From JBOZRQ01 sp050789255 (lineage in GTDB: Bacteria > Bacillota > Sulfobacillia > Symbiobacteriales > Symbiobacteriaceae), in the NCBI GenBank assembly GCA_050789255.1, contig JBOZRQ010000026.1, positions 62,001-126,000 on the forward strand: a stretch of DNA of 64,000 nt, given 5' to 3'. The notes below the pieces were generated by a model. That model saw only the letters and a list, made by a program, of their open reading frames with translations. It ran no database searches and was not told the DNA's origin. Made by a program: the position numbers and the translations under genes. Below, piece by piece: positions 1 to 9,250 of this stretch (positions are counted from its first letter, which is position 1; the number at the start of each line of letters is the position of its first letter).

Positions 1-1035
1 GCCGCCGCCGAGACCTCGGAGGATTCAGCCACGGGCGCCGCCAAGGGCGCCGCACAGGTGGCCCGGGGCGCCAACGACCAGGCCCACGCTTCGGCGGAGG
101 TCTTCCGCACCATGGAGCAGTTCCGCCAGACCATTGAGCAGATCGCCAGCGGCGCCGAGGACACCACCAACGAGGTGCAGCAGGCTTCGATGATGCTGAC
201 GGAGATGCTCTCCCGCCTCGAAAGCCTCGCGATCCGTGCTGCCCGGACGTCGGGCGATGCAGTTCAAGCGGCGAAGGATGCACGGCAGGGGTCTGAGGTG
301 GTCGGGGAGACCATCCAGGGGATGAAGCGCATCCGTGACGGAGTAGGGGGCGCAGCCGCCCAGATCCAGGAGCTCGCCGGCCTCTCCGGCGAAATCGGGC
401 ACATTACCGATACGATCTCCGAGCTGGCTGGGCAGACGAACCTGCTTGCCCTTAACGCTGCGATCGAGGCGGCACGGGCCGGTGAGCACGGTCGTGGCTT
501 TGCGGTGGTCTCGGACGAGGTGCGCAAGCTGGCCGAACGCTCCGCAGCGTCCGCCCGGATGATCACCGGGCTGATTCAGCGGATTCAGAAGCAGACAGCC
601 GAGGCCGCTGAGGCCATGGCCGTGGGCACGGCGGAGGCGGATGCCGGCACCAGGCTAGCTGCAGAGGCAGAACGGGCGCTGTCGGACCTGCTGGAGACCG
701 CCGACAGGACTGCCAGAGACATGGCGAGCATCACCGCAGAGGCCGAGGAGGTCAAGTCCGGCGCGATGCGGGTCGTTCAGGCGTTCGACGCCATGGCTGC
801 CGTAACCGAAGAGAACACTGCCGCCACCGAGGAGCTGGCTGCCGGCACCGGGCAAGTTGTGGGTGCGGTGGACCGCATCACGGGCGTCTCTCAGGAGAAC
901 GCCGCTGCGACCCAAGAGATGGTGGCAGCGATGGATACACTCAACAGTTCCGCCAGTGAGGTGGCCGCCGCCGCACGTAATCTCACGCAGATTGCTCAGA
1001 CTTTACAGTTGGGCATTGCCAAGTTCCGGCTATGA
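1..1035 (+). CDS. Methyl-accepting chemotaxis protein, C-terminal part (5' end outside window)
   Basis: The frame is open from base 1, so the gene begins upstream and only about 344 C-terminal residues are visible. The visible part is the cytoplasmic signalling coiled coil of a chemoreceptor: long Ala/Glu heptads run to the conserved hairpin tip (ELAGQTNLLALNAAIEAARAGE, encoded near bases 418-490), which contacts CheA and CheW. A second heptad stretch returns to the C-terminus. No transmembrane or sensor domain lies in the visible part, so the ligand is unknown. No C-terminal pentapeptide tether for CheR is present. An intrinsic terminator follows at once, so this is the last gene of its transcript. 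Confidence 0.95.
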   Translation, partial: AAAETSEDSATGAAKGAAQVARGANDQAHASAEVFRTMEQFRQTIEQIASGAEDTTNEVQQASMMLTEMLSRLESLAIRAARTSGDAVQAAKDARQGSEVVGETIQGMKRIRDGVGGAAAQIQELAGLSGEIGHITDTISELAGQTNLLALNAAIEAARAGEHGRGFAVVSDEVRKLAERSAASARMITGLIQRIQKQTAEAAEAMAVGTAEADAGTRLAAEAERALSDLLETADRTARDMASITAEAEEVKSGAMRVVQAFDAMAAVTEENTAATEELAAGTGQVVGAVDRITGVSQENAAATQEMVAAMDTLNSSASEVAAAARNLTQIAQTLQLGIAKFRL

Positions 1036-1041
1036 TAAAAT

Positions 1042-1076
1042 AGGGGCGCTGAGCATACAACTCAGCGCCCCTTTCA
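1042..1076 (+). terminator. Intrinsic terminator after the chemoreceptor gene
   Basis: A perfect 12-bp stem (AGGGGCGCTGAG with its complement) closes a 7-base loop and is followed by a short T-rich tail. It lies 6 bases after the chemoreceptor stop codon. Confidence 0.85.
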
Positions 1077-1122
1077 TACGTCTACAGAACAGACCCATTA
1101 CACGCACTGGATAAGATTGGGC

Positions 1123-1152
1123 TTGACGGTCAAAATGCAGAGTGCGTATAGT
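1123..1152 (+). promoter_or_regulatory. Probable sigma-A promoter of the glmS transcript
   Basis: TTGACG at 1123-1128 and TATAGT at 1147-1152 are separated by 18 bases. Transcription would start near 1160, about 100 bases before the ribozyme cleavage site, leaving the usual 5' leader. Confidence 0.6.
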
Positions 1153-1257
1153 GGAGAAAGGCCGAGCTCCGCACGGCTCAAGAAAGGTGTGAGGTTGCCC
1201 GCAGCCAGGCTGGGCGCTTTCTGCGTGAAAACCAAATCGGGACACGGTGGATGAAAT

Positions 1258-1437
1258 ATAGCGCCAGGACTTACGGCCGTACGGCGGTAAGTTGACGAGG
1301 TGAGGGATCTCGAAAAACTCGGCGGGTGACCTCCGGTTGTTCACGACCGACAAAGGCCCTACAAAGACCGGAAGCGATTCCGGGGACAAAGGGGCCGGGT
1401 GAAGCCTCAGGGACGGGCATTCCGTCCCGGGCATCTG
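1258..1437 (+). ncRNA. glmS self-cleaving ribozyme-riboswitch
   Basis: The sequence matches the glmS ribozyme core. AGCGCC lies at the cleavage site (cut expected between A1260 and G1261). P2/P2a elements AGGACTTAC...GTAAGTTGACGAGG follow, then the TCGGCGGGTGACCTCCGG segment of the glucosamine-6-phosphate pocket. The peripheral P3-P4 part ends in a GGGACGG/CCGTCCC hairpin at 1410-1428. In this class glucosamine-6-phosphate is a cofactor for cleavage of the glmS mRNA, giving feedback control of amino-sugar synthesis. Boundaries are approximate; the identity is strong because glmS follows. Confidence 0.93.
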
Positions 1438-1481
1438 TTATTATTAACACCAAACGGGGCGTTGTAAGTACGCCCTAATTT

Positions 1482-1551
1482 GGCCGTGTCCATCTGCATG
1501 CCTGCCGGGCGCTATGCCCCGCGGGTCTTGATGGGCATGGCCTTTTCTTTT
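1482..1551 (+). terminator. Terminator-like hairpin between ribozyme and glmS
   Basis: GGCCGTGTCCATC at 1482-1494 pairs over 13 bp (two G-U pairs) with GATGGGCATGGCC at 1530-1542, and TTTTCTTTT follows. It lies after the ribozyme and just before the glmS ribosome-binding site. It could be an extra attenuator or a stabilising 5' structure. Confidence 0.5.
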
Positions 1552-1582
1552 GTAGCAACCAACCCAAGGAGGAAACTGTTGT

Positions 1583-3415
<1,833 letters not shown>

Positions 3416-3435
3416 ATCGGTGGTCACTTTGAGCG

Positions 3436-3470
3436 GCCCCCGGAGTGCCTTACGGCCTTCGGGGGCTTTC
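3436..3470 (+). terminator. Intrinsic terminator of glmS
   Basis: GCCCCCG at 3436-3442 pairs with CGGGGGC at 3460-3466, followed by TTTC. It lies 20 bases after the glmS stop. Confidence 0.75.
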
Positions 3471-3479
3471 CTTTGCCGG

Positions 3480-3514
3480 TTGACGCGGATAAGCTGATAA
3501 GCATAAACTTATAT
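3480..3514 (+). promoter_or_regulatory. Promoter and candidate ArsR operator of the arsR-acr3 operon
   Basis: TTGACG at 3480-3485 is a good -35 box. A CATAAA -10-like sequence follows at 3502-3507. It sits inside an inverted repeat, ATAAG (3497-3501) and CTTAT (3508-3512), as expected for an autoregulated ArsR promoter. The operator is inferred from position and symmetry. Confidence 0.5.
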
Positions 3515-3531
3515 GGGAGGCGAGCCAGCGG

Positions 3532-3897
3532 ATGCATGATTACGTACTGACGCTAAAGACTCTGTCGGACCCGACGCGACTGAAGATCTTCAAGCTTGTG
3601 GTCACAGAGGAACTGTGCGGCTGCGAGTTGCAGGAACTGCTTCAAATTAGCCAACCGGCGATCTCTCAGCACGTGACGAAGTTGAAACTGGCCGGCCTGG
3701 TAAAAGAGCGACGGGCCGGCATGTGGACCTACTATCGGGGTGACCTGGAGCGGGTCAAGGTTCAACTGGACGGGTTCATGTCCTTTCTGGCAGCCGATCC
3801 AAACACCCTTCCGGAGATGGCAGACATCATGGGGCGCCGGCCCAGACTGAACCGCATCGAGTTGTGCGCTGAACCGAAAGGGGAACAAGAGCAGTGA
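3532..3897 (+). CDS. arsR: ArsR-family arsenite-responsive repressor
   Basis: This 121-residue winged-helix protein is a SmtB/ArsR repressor. The ELCGCEL motif (Cys29 and Cys31) at the start of the recognition region matches the ELCVCDL arsenite site of classical ArsR proteins. The helix-turn-helix follows (ISQPAISQHVTKLKLAGLVKERRAGMWTYY). Binding of As(III) or Sb(III) to these cysteines is known to release such repressors from DNA. The gene leads an operon with a metallophosphoesterase (4-base overlap) and an Acr3 arsenite exporter, which supports the metalloid role. GGGAGG stands 11 bases before the ATG. Confidence 0.92.
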   Translation: MHDYVLTLKTLSDPTRLKIFKLVVTEELCGCELQELLQISQPAISQHVTKLKLAGLVKERRAGMWTYYRGDLERVKVQLDGFMSFLAADPNTLPEMADIMGRRPRLNRIELCAEPKGEQEQ

Positions 3898-4613
3898 GAC
3901 TGGCAGTATTCTCGGACATTCACGGTAACCTGCAAGGGGCAGAGGCCGTGCTAAGCGATATCGAGAAGCGGGGCGCCGACCTAGTTTGGTGCGGGGGGGA
4001 TCTGGTTGGATACGGCGCCAACCCGGGCGAGGTTGTCGACCTGATCCGCTCGCGTGGGATTCCTACCATTATGGGCAATTACGACGACGGCATTGGGTAC
4101 TTCCGAATCGCCTGCGGCTGCGACTACGCCGACGAGGCGGCGATGGAACGGGGGCAGCAGTCGATTGCCTGGACCAAGGGCCACACCTCGGAGCAGCAGC
4201 GGGCGTACCTCCGAAACCTGCCGTATCGGCTACACCGTGAGATCGAAGGGCGCCAGGTCGTACTGGTGCACGGCAGTCCGAGTCGGCTCAACGAGTACCT
4301 GCTCGCGAACGTTGCGGATGACGTGTTCCAAGCACACTTGGACGCTACCCGGGCGGACGTACTGATCTTCGGCCATACGCATAAGCCCTTTCACAAGGTT
4401 CTCTGCGGCAAGCATCTGGTCAACTCAGGCAGTGCGGGCAAGCCGAAGCACGGTAATCCCAACGCCACATATGTGCTCCTGGACATCACCAGCCAGGACG
4501 TAGCGGTGGAAATTGTCGAGGTGCCCTATGACTACGAGGCCGCGGCAAGGGCCATTGAGGCCACTGACCTGCCCAAGGAGTTCGCACGAATGCTCCGGGA
4601 AGGCCGTGGATGA
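3894..4613 (+). CDS. Calcineurin-like metallophosphoesterase in the ars operon
   Basis: This 239-residue protein has all the motifs of the small YfcE/MJ0936-type metallophosphoesterases: DIHGN near residue 8, CGGDLVGYG, GNYDD, HGSP and GHTHKP, which bind two metal ions. It is expected to cleave a phosphoester in the cytoplasm; the substrate is unknown. The GTG start overlaps the arsR stop by 4 bases, so the two are translationally coupled, and acr3 follows after 24 bases. A Cys-rich loop (IACGCDYAD) is unusual for the family and could contact a metalloid. A role in arsenate, organophosphate or nucleotide metabolism under arsenic stress is inference. Confidence 0.88.
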   Translation: MRLAVFSDIHGNLQGAEAVLSDIEKRGADLVWCGGDLVGYGANPGEVVDLIRSRGIPTIMGNYDDGIGYFRIACGCDYADEAAMERGQQSIAWTKGHTSEQQRAYLRNLPYRLHREIEGRQVVLVHGSPSRLNEYLLANVADDVFQAHLDATRADVLIFGHTHKPFHKVLCGKHLVNSGSAGKPKHGNPNATYVLLDITSQDVAVEIVEVPYDYEAAARAIEATDLPKEFARMLREGRG

Positions 4614-4637
4614 CACATACGAAGGAGGCCGTGGATC

Positions 4638-5699
4638 GTGACCGAGCAGAAGAAGGGTGGATTGTCTTCGCTTGACCGGTACCTGACGCTGTGGATCTTT
4701 CTGGCGATGGCCGCAGGGGTCGGCATCGGAAACTTCTTTCCTGGTTTCGCTGGTGCACTCAATTCTTTGCAGGTCGATACCGTGTCGCTGCCCATCGCCG
4801 TTGGCCTGATCTGGATGATGTATCCGGCCCTGGCCCGTGTCCGCTACGAAGAGATGGGTAAGGTCTTCAAGAATACGAAGCTGTTGGGCTTCTCTCTGCT
4901 GCAGAACTGGGTGATCGGCCCGATCTTCATGTTCGCACTGGCGGTCATCTTCTTACGTCACCAGCCCGAGTACATGGTGGGGCTCATCATCATCGGTCTT
5001 GCACGCTGCATAGCCATGGTGTTGGTTTGGAACGTAATGGCCAAGGGCGACAATGAGTACGCCGCAGCACTGGTGGCCTTCAACTCCATTTTTCAGATCC
5101 TGCTCTACTCGGTGTACACCTACCTGTTTGTTACGGTCATTCCCGGCTGGTTGGGCATCGATACCGGCGGTGTTTCAGTCTCGGTCTCCATGTGGGATGT
5201 GGCCAAAAGCGTGCTGATTTACCTGGGCATTCCGTTTGCGCTTGGAATCGTCACCCGCTACACCTTCATTCCGGTCAAGGGGAAGCAGTGGTACGAAGCC
5301 ACGTTCATGCCGAAGTTGGGGCCGACCGCCTTGATCGCCCTGCTGTTTACGATCGTGGTCATGTTCTCACTGAAGGGCGGAACCATTGTCGCACTGCCCA
5401 TGGACGTGCTGCGAATCGCGGTGCCCCTGCTGATCTACTTTGCCGGGATGTTCTTTTTCTCGTTCTGGATCTCGAAGCGGGCGGGCTTTGGCTACGACGA
5501 AACGGTAACGCTCTCGTTCACAGCCGCCAGCAACAATTTTGAGCTCGCTATTGCTGTGGCAGTGGCGGTCTTCGGAATTGGCTCCGGTCAGGCCTTCGCT
5601 GCGGTAATCGGCCCATTGGTTGAGGTTCCGGTGATGATCGGCCTGGTCAATGCAGCCCTTGCTCTCCGGAAGCGTTTCGCCTTGACGCCGGCCAAGTAG
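4638..5699 (+). CDS. acr3: Acr3-family arsenite efflux permease
   Basis: The 353-residue, roughly ten-helix membrane protein belongs to the Acr3 (BASS-superfamily) arsenite exporters. The family-specific cysteine in GLARCIAMVLVWN (Cys124) is present; this residue is required for As(III) transport in characterised Acr3 proteins. The C-terminal TAASNNFELAIAVA and IGPLVEVPVMI motifs are also typical. It would pump arsenite out using the membrane potential; no ArsA pump ATPase is in this operon. The GTG start has GGAGG about 12 bases upstream. A strong terminator follows, closing the arsR-phosphoesterase-acr3 unit. Confidence 0.95.
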   Translation: MTEQKKGGLSSLDRYLTLWIFLAMAAGVGIGNFFPGFAGALNSLQVDTVSLPIAVGLIWMMYPALARVRYEEMGKVFKNTKLLGFSLLQNWVIGPIFMFALAVIFLRHQPEYMVGLIIIGLARCIAMVLVWNVMAKGDNEYAAALVAFNSIFQILLYSVYTYLFVTVIPGWLGIDTGGVSVSVSMWDVAKSVLIYLGIPFALGIVTRYTFIPVKGKQWYEATFMPKLGPTALIALLFTIVVMFSLKGGTIVALPMDVLRIAVPLLIYFAGMFFFSFWISKRAGFGYDETVTLSFTAASNNFELAIAVAVAVFGIGSGQAFAAVIGPLVEVPVMIGLVNAALALRKRFALTPAK

Positions 5700-5715
5700 A
5701 CCGACACATTTCATC

Positions 5716-5752
5716 AGCCAGCCTGTCGAAACGGACGGGCTGGCTATTTTTC
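5716..5752 (+). terminator. Intrinsic terminator of the acr3 operon
   Basis: AGCCAGCCTGTC at 5716-5727 pairs over 12 bp (one G-U) with GACGGGCTGGCT at 5734-5745, a GAAACG loop between them, followed by ATTTTTCT. Confidence 0.9.
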
Positions 5753-5767
5753 TGCCCTGGCGAGATT

Positions 5768-5832
5768 GTTGCTCTTGACAACGGAAAGACCGGTTGGATA
5801 TTATTGCTGTAGACAACGTTGCTGTAGACAAC
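5768..5832 (+). promoter_or_regulatory. marR promoter with three GTTG-N7-CAAC operators
   Basis: TTGACA (5775-5780) and TATTAT (5799-5804) with an 18-base spacer form a strong promoter. Three copies of the same inverted repeat overlay it: GTTG-N7-CAAC at 5768-5782, ATTG-N7-CAAC at 5803-5817 and GTTG-N7-CAAC at 5818-5832. The last two are adjacent and share CTGTAGACAAC. The first covers the -35 box, the second touches the -10. This is the layout expected for autorepression by the MarR protein encoded next. Confidence 0.7.
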
Positions 5833-5855
5833 GAACGTGGTGGAGGGGTCAGGTT

Positions 5856-6323
5856 ATGGATGCAGCGCGGGCCGGATGGCTGCTGCGTGAGGTTTCTCGG
5901 CTTCACGGCCAACTTCAGAGGAACGAGGTCGCCGTGTGCTGCGATACCTCATCAGCGCAGTGCCATGTGCTGACCGAACTAGACCGGAGTGGTCCCCTGA
6001 CCTTCGCCGAGCTGGTTCGGCGGTTGAACACGGACAAAGGCTGGGTGAGCCGCACCGTCGAGAGCATGACCAAAGATGGACTGCTTACGAAGGAGCCCCA
6101 TCCAAGTGATAAGCGCACGGTGATCGTCGCCCTCACCGCGGCGGGGGCCGCCAAGGCATCTGAGGTCGGAGCGACGCTCAATGATCAGTCGGGCCGTCTT
6201 CTCCAGAGGATCCCTGCTGCAGAGCGCTACAAGGTGTACACAGCGCTGGAGTTGCTGTACAAGGCCCTTCAAAGCGAAAACGCCGGCGAACCCATTCTAG
6301 TCAAGCTGGAGGATGACCTGTAA
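5856..6323 (+). CDS. MarR-family regulator of the ArsN/MFS operon
   Basis: This 155-residue protein has a MarR winged helix: LTFAELVRRLNTDKGWVSRTVESMTKDGLLTKEPHPSDKR matches the recognition helix and wing. Cys28, Cys29 and Cys36 near the N-terminus (CC...C) could sense a thiol-reactive compound or trivalent arsenical; this is inference. The reading frame is open to a TTG at 5766, but that lies inside the promoter. The ATG at 5856, behind GGAGGGG, is the sensible start. The stop codon shares one base with the ATG of the acetyltransferase gene, so the regulator and the detoxification genes form one operon. Confidence 0.88.
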   Translation: MDAARAGWLLREVSRLHGQLQRNEVAVCCDTSSAQCHVLTELDRSGPLTFAELVRRLNTDKGWVSRTVESMTKDGLLTKEPHPSDKRTVIVALTAAGAAKASEVGATLNDQSGRLLQRIPAAERYKVYTALELLYKALQSENAGEPILVKLEDDL

Positions 6324-7249
6324 TGGACGACATGATCTTTCGTACCGCCACTGCAGCCGACTGGCCGGCGGTGTCCGACCTTTTGACGCAGGCGGAACTC
6401 CCGCTCGCTGGCGCCGAAGCACACCTGCACCATTTCGTCCTGGCTCTCCGAGGGGATGCCCTGGTGGCCAGCGCGGGTCTTGAAGTATACGGGACCACTG
6501 CCCTGCTCCGTTCCGTTGCCGTCAGCAAGACTGAGCGTGGCACCGGTCTCGGCCAGGAGATTGTACGCATGGTGCTTGACCACGCCTTCGACGCTGGCCT
6601 GAAGATGGTGGTGTTATTGACCACCACGGCCGACCGCTTCTTCCCCCGGTTTGGGTTTGTGCGTGTGACTCGGGCGGACCTTCCCGCCGAGGTGTTCGCA
6701 TCGCCTGAGTTCCAGGGCGCCTGCCCCGCTTCCTCGACGGTGATGCGGCTCGGCTTGGACCGGGCGCCCCTGCTGGTCCGCCCCGCCACCGTGGGCGATG
6801 TGCCCGCCATCACTCGCATCTACAATCAGGGTATCGAGGACAAGTCGACGCTCGAAACCCAACTTCGTACATACGAGGAGCGCCACCAATGGCTGACCGG
6901 CCGCAGTGAGCGTCACCCTGTGACCGTGGCGGTCCGCCAGGGTGAGGTGATCGGCTGGGCGTCCATCAACCCCTTCAGTGTCCGACAGGCCTACCGTTTT
7001 GTGGGTGACCTTTCGGTATATGTTGAGCGAGACGTCCGACGGACCGGTGCTGGGCTTCGCCTGATGCAGGACCTGATGGAGCGGGCCAAATCGCTGGAGT
7101 ACCACAAGCTGGTCCTGACCACGTTCCCGCACCTTCCCGCCGTGAAGCTCTACGAAAAGCTGGGCTTCCGCCACGTCGGGGACTATCGGGAGCAGGGGCT
7201 CTTGGACGGCGCCTGGGTCGATACGCGGATCATGGAGTACATCCTTTAG
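6323..7249 (+). CDS. Fused ArsN2-ArsN1-type double GNAT acetyltransferase
   Basis: The 308-residue protein contains two complete GNAT domains. Residues about 1-150 resemble ArsN2, the ars-operon acetyltransferase (LLRSVAVSKTERGTGLGQ acetyl-CoA loop, LLTTTADRFFPRFGF, and a SPEFQGACPASS end). Residues about 150-308 resemble ArsN1 of the phosphinothricin-acetyltransferase group (IYNQGIEDKSTLET, WASINPFS, YRFVGDLSVYVERDVRRTGAGLRLM, KLGFRHVGDYREQG). ArsN1 enzymes are known to N-acetylate the arsenical antibiotic arsinothricin. The function of ArsN2 is less settled. The fusion in one polypeptide, next to acr3 and an MFS exporter, is notable. Family assignment rests on recalled motifs. Confidence 0.8.
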   Translation: MDDMIFRTATAADWPAVSDLLTQAELPLAGAEAHLHHFVLALRGDALVASAGLEVYGTTALLRSVAVSKTERGTGLGQEIVRMVLDHAFDAGLKMVVLLTTTADRFFPRFGFVRVTRADLPAEVFASPEFQGACPASSTVMRLGLDRAPLLVRPATVGDVPAITRIYNQGIEDKSTLETQLRTYEERHQWLTGRSERHPVTVAVRQGEVIGWASINPFSVRQAYRFVGDLSVYVERDVRRTGAGLRLMQDLMERAKSLEYHKLVLTTFPHLPAVKLYEKLGFRHVGDYREQGLLDGAWVDTRIMEYIL

Positions 7250-7262
7250 GAGGATTTCTACG

Positions 7263-8486
7263 ATGGCTGCTGCAGTTGGGGTTCGCAACCGCCTGGCCGC
7301 CTTTGCCGGGCTGTCCCGTACCTTTGGCATCTTCCTCGCCGGCCTGACGATCTCCAAGCTTGGAGACGCGCTCTACATGTTCGCCCTTCCCTGGATCGCC
7401 TACGACCTGAGTGGTTCAGCCGTTGTGATGGGCACTCTGTACGCGACCGAGATCCTACCCATTCTGCTCTTCGGCGCCCTGGCTGGCGTGTTCGTCGACC
7501 GCTTGGACCGTCGTAAGCTGATGATCGTTTCCGACCTGCTGCGGGCGCTGATTGTAGCCGCCATTCCCCTCGTGGCGCTGCTGGGGTTGCTCCAGGTCTG
7601 GCATCTGTATGTCGTCGCTTTTTTGTTGTCTCTCATATCACTAATGTTTGATGTGGCGACTACCATCGCCATTCCGGAGCTGGCAGGCAAGGACCTTACC
7701 CGGGCCAATGCGGCACACCAACTCATCATGCAGCTAGGCTCCATGGGTGGCCCGGCCCTCGCAGGCGTGGTGATTGCCGCACTTGGCGGATACGGCGCCA
7801 TGTGGTTGAACGCAGTCTCCTTCGGTGCAACACTCCTGGCCGTACTAGTGTTGCCACCCTTCAAGAAGGCCATCACCGGTGCAACCGCCAGTGGCGTCTT
7901 CGCAGGTATGGTGGAGGGCTTCCGCTGGCTGTGGGGCAACGCTGTGATCAGGATGCTGAGTTTGCAGGCGATGATCGGAAACTTCGGGTTTGGCATGGTC
8001 AGCGCCGTGCTGATGTTCTACTTGCGGGACGTGCTCGGTCTGACTTCCGAAATCAGCGGTCTGAACTACTCGATGCTCGGCGTGGGCGGGATTCTCGGTT
8101 CCCTGGCGATCGTACCGCTTGCCCGCCGCTTCCGGCGCGGGCAACTGTACCCTGCCCTGCTGGTCTTCGGCATGAGCGGGCTGGTTCTGATGGCGACGCT
8201 GCGGACCTGGTGGGCCCCTGGCATGGGTTTTGGTATGGTGTCCGCCTGCAACGTGGCCTGGGTGGTGCTCTCCACTTCGGTTCGGCAGGAGAACATTCCC
8301 GGGGATCTGATGGGACGGGTGCTGTCGTTTACCCGAGTTCTCTCGACCGCCGCCATGCCGATTGGGGCTACCTTGGGCGGCCTCCTGGTGGAGCGCTTCG
8401 ATCCTGCCCTGGTCTTCTTGATTGCGGCGGCCACCAAGCTAGTCGAAGCACTCATCGCAAGGTTCTCGTCGATGAGATCCCTGTAG
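7263..8486 (+). CDS. MFS exporter in the acetyltransferase operon
   Basis: The 407-residue protein has about twelve hydrophobic segments. The loop between helices 2 and 3 reads GALAGVFVDRLDRRKLM, the signature of the drug and siderophore exporter branch (MefA/EntS-like) of the major facilitator superfamily. It starts 13 bases after the acetyltransferase stop, with AGGAGG upstream, so the two are cotranscribed. A plausible job is export of an organoarsenical or its acetylated product; this is inferred only from the operon. The gene ends 4 bases before the convergent methyltransferase gene, with no terminator between them. Confidence 0.85.
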   Translation: MAAAVGVRNRLAAFAGLSRTFGIFLAGLTISKLGDALYMFALPWIAYDLSGSAVVMGTLYATEILPILLFGALAGVFVDRLDRRKLMIVSDLLRALIVAAIPLVALLGLLQVWHLYVVAFLLSLISLMFDVATTIAIPELAGKDLTRANAAHQLIMQLGSMGGPALAGVVIAALGGYGAMWLNAVSFGATLLAVLVLPPFKKAITGATASGVFAGMVEGFRWLWGNAVIRMLSLQAMIGNFGFGMVSAVLMFYLRDVLGLTSEISGLNYSMLGVGGILGSLAIVPLARRFRRGQLYPALLVFGMSGLVLMATLRTWWAPGMGFGMVSACNVAWVVLSTSVRQENIPGDLMGRVLSFTRVLSTAAMPIGATLGGLLVERFDPALVFLIAAATKLVEALIARFSSMRSL

Positions 8487-8490
8487 TCTG

Positions 8491-9174
8491 TCAGGCTGGT
8501 TTCCGTGCTACCACAATCTCCGACGGCAGGGAGTTGGGCACGAACTCACGCTCGACACCCATAAAGCCAGCGGCGGACACATGCGGGGCCATGACCACGG
8601 GCCGGCACGCCCCGACCACCCAGGGAACGATGGATTCCGGAAGCCAGCGGTACAGTCGCTCAAACCAGGTGATCCGGCTGGGGTCTGGCTTGCTCAGGTT
8701 GACCAGGATCAGGCGCCCGCCGGGCTTTAGCACCCGGTAGAACTCCGCCAAGACCACCGGCATGTCCGCAAGATGAATCAGATCCAGCATGTAGCTGTTG
8801 TAGAGCACGTCAAAGCTCGCATCGGCGAAGGGGAGCTTGCGGGCGTCTGCTTCCTGGAGGATCACGTTTGTGATCCCCGCTTCAGATAGGCGGTTCCTGG
8901 CTTTCTCCAGCATACCAGGAGAGAGATCAACCCCATGGATCGGGGTGCCCGGAGCGACCCGCTTGGCGATTTCGGGCAGCGTGACACCAGGGCCGACGGC
9001 GACTTCTAGCACGCGGTCACCGGGCTGAATGCGGGCGCGATCAAGGGCCATCATACGCGGCTTCTCCTCCAGCGGGGCAACCATCCAAGCGTAGGACTTG
9101 CTCCTATAGTTGTAGTACCGCTTAATCAACTCGGTCTGGCCTACTGCATCGATCATCCGAACCGATTGGCTCAT
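8491..9174 (-). CDS. SAM-dependent methyltransferase (UbiE-like)
   Basis: The 227-residue class I methyltransferase shows motif I (VLEVAVGPG, residues 55-63), an acidic VDLS motif II, and the AEFYRVLKPGGRLILVNL segment typical of Methyltransf_11/UbiE proteins. It is not ArsM: only one cysteine is visible, whereas arsenite methyltransferases need three or four. The start chosen is the ATG at 9174, behind GGAGGTG; an in-frame ATG at 9204 lies upstream of that site. It follows the second arsR on the minus strand, and a copy of that gene's presumed operator lies just upstream. The substrate is unknown. Confidence 0.85.
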   Translation of the reverse strand: MSQSVRMIDAVGQTELIKRYYNYRSKSYAWMVAPLEEKPRMMALDRARIQPGDRVLEVAVGPGVTLPEIAKRVAPGTPIHGVDLSPGMLEKARNRLSEAGITNVILQEADARKLPFADASFDVLYNSYMLDLIHLADMPVVLAEFYRVLKPGGRLILVNLSKPDPSRITWFERLYRWLPESIVPWVVGACRPVVMAPHVSAAGFMGVEREFVPNSLPSEIVVARKPA

Positions 9175-9206
9175 AAGGCACCTCCAAGATGTATGTAGGA
9201 ACATAT

Positions 9207-9223
9207 GTTTAAACTCATTTACC
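9207..9223 (-). promoter_or_regulatory. Candidate ArsR operator before the methyltransferase
   Basis: On the plus strand this 17-base element reads GTTTAAACTCATTTACC. It matches at 15 of 17 positions the reverse complement of the element upstream of the second arsR (9585-9602). Each copy stands upstream of a minus-strand gene, which suggests one regulator acting at both. Confidence 0.5.
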
Positions 9224-9250
9224 GATTGTGGGGAGAGAGAGGCACCGGAG

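Noticed and set aside
5766..5855. Earlier TTG start for the MarR gene, adding 30 residues
   Set aside because: This extension covers the -35/-10 boxes and the operators; the ATG at 5856 has a good ribosome-binding site.
8491..9174. Arsenite methyltransferase ArsM
   Set aside because: The protein lacks the conserved cysteines of ArsM; only a general UbiE-type fold is supported.
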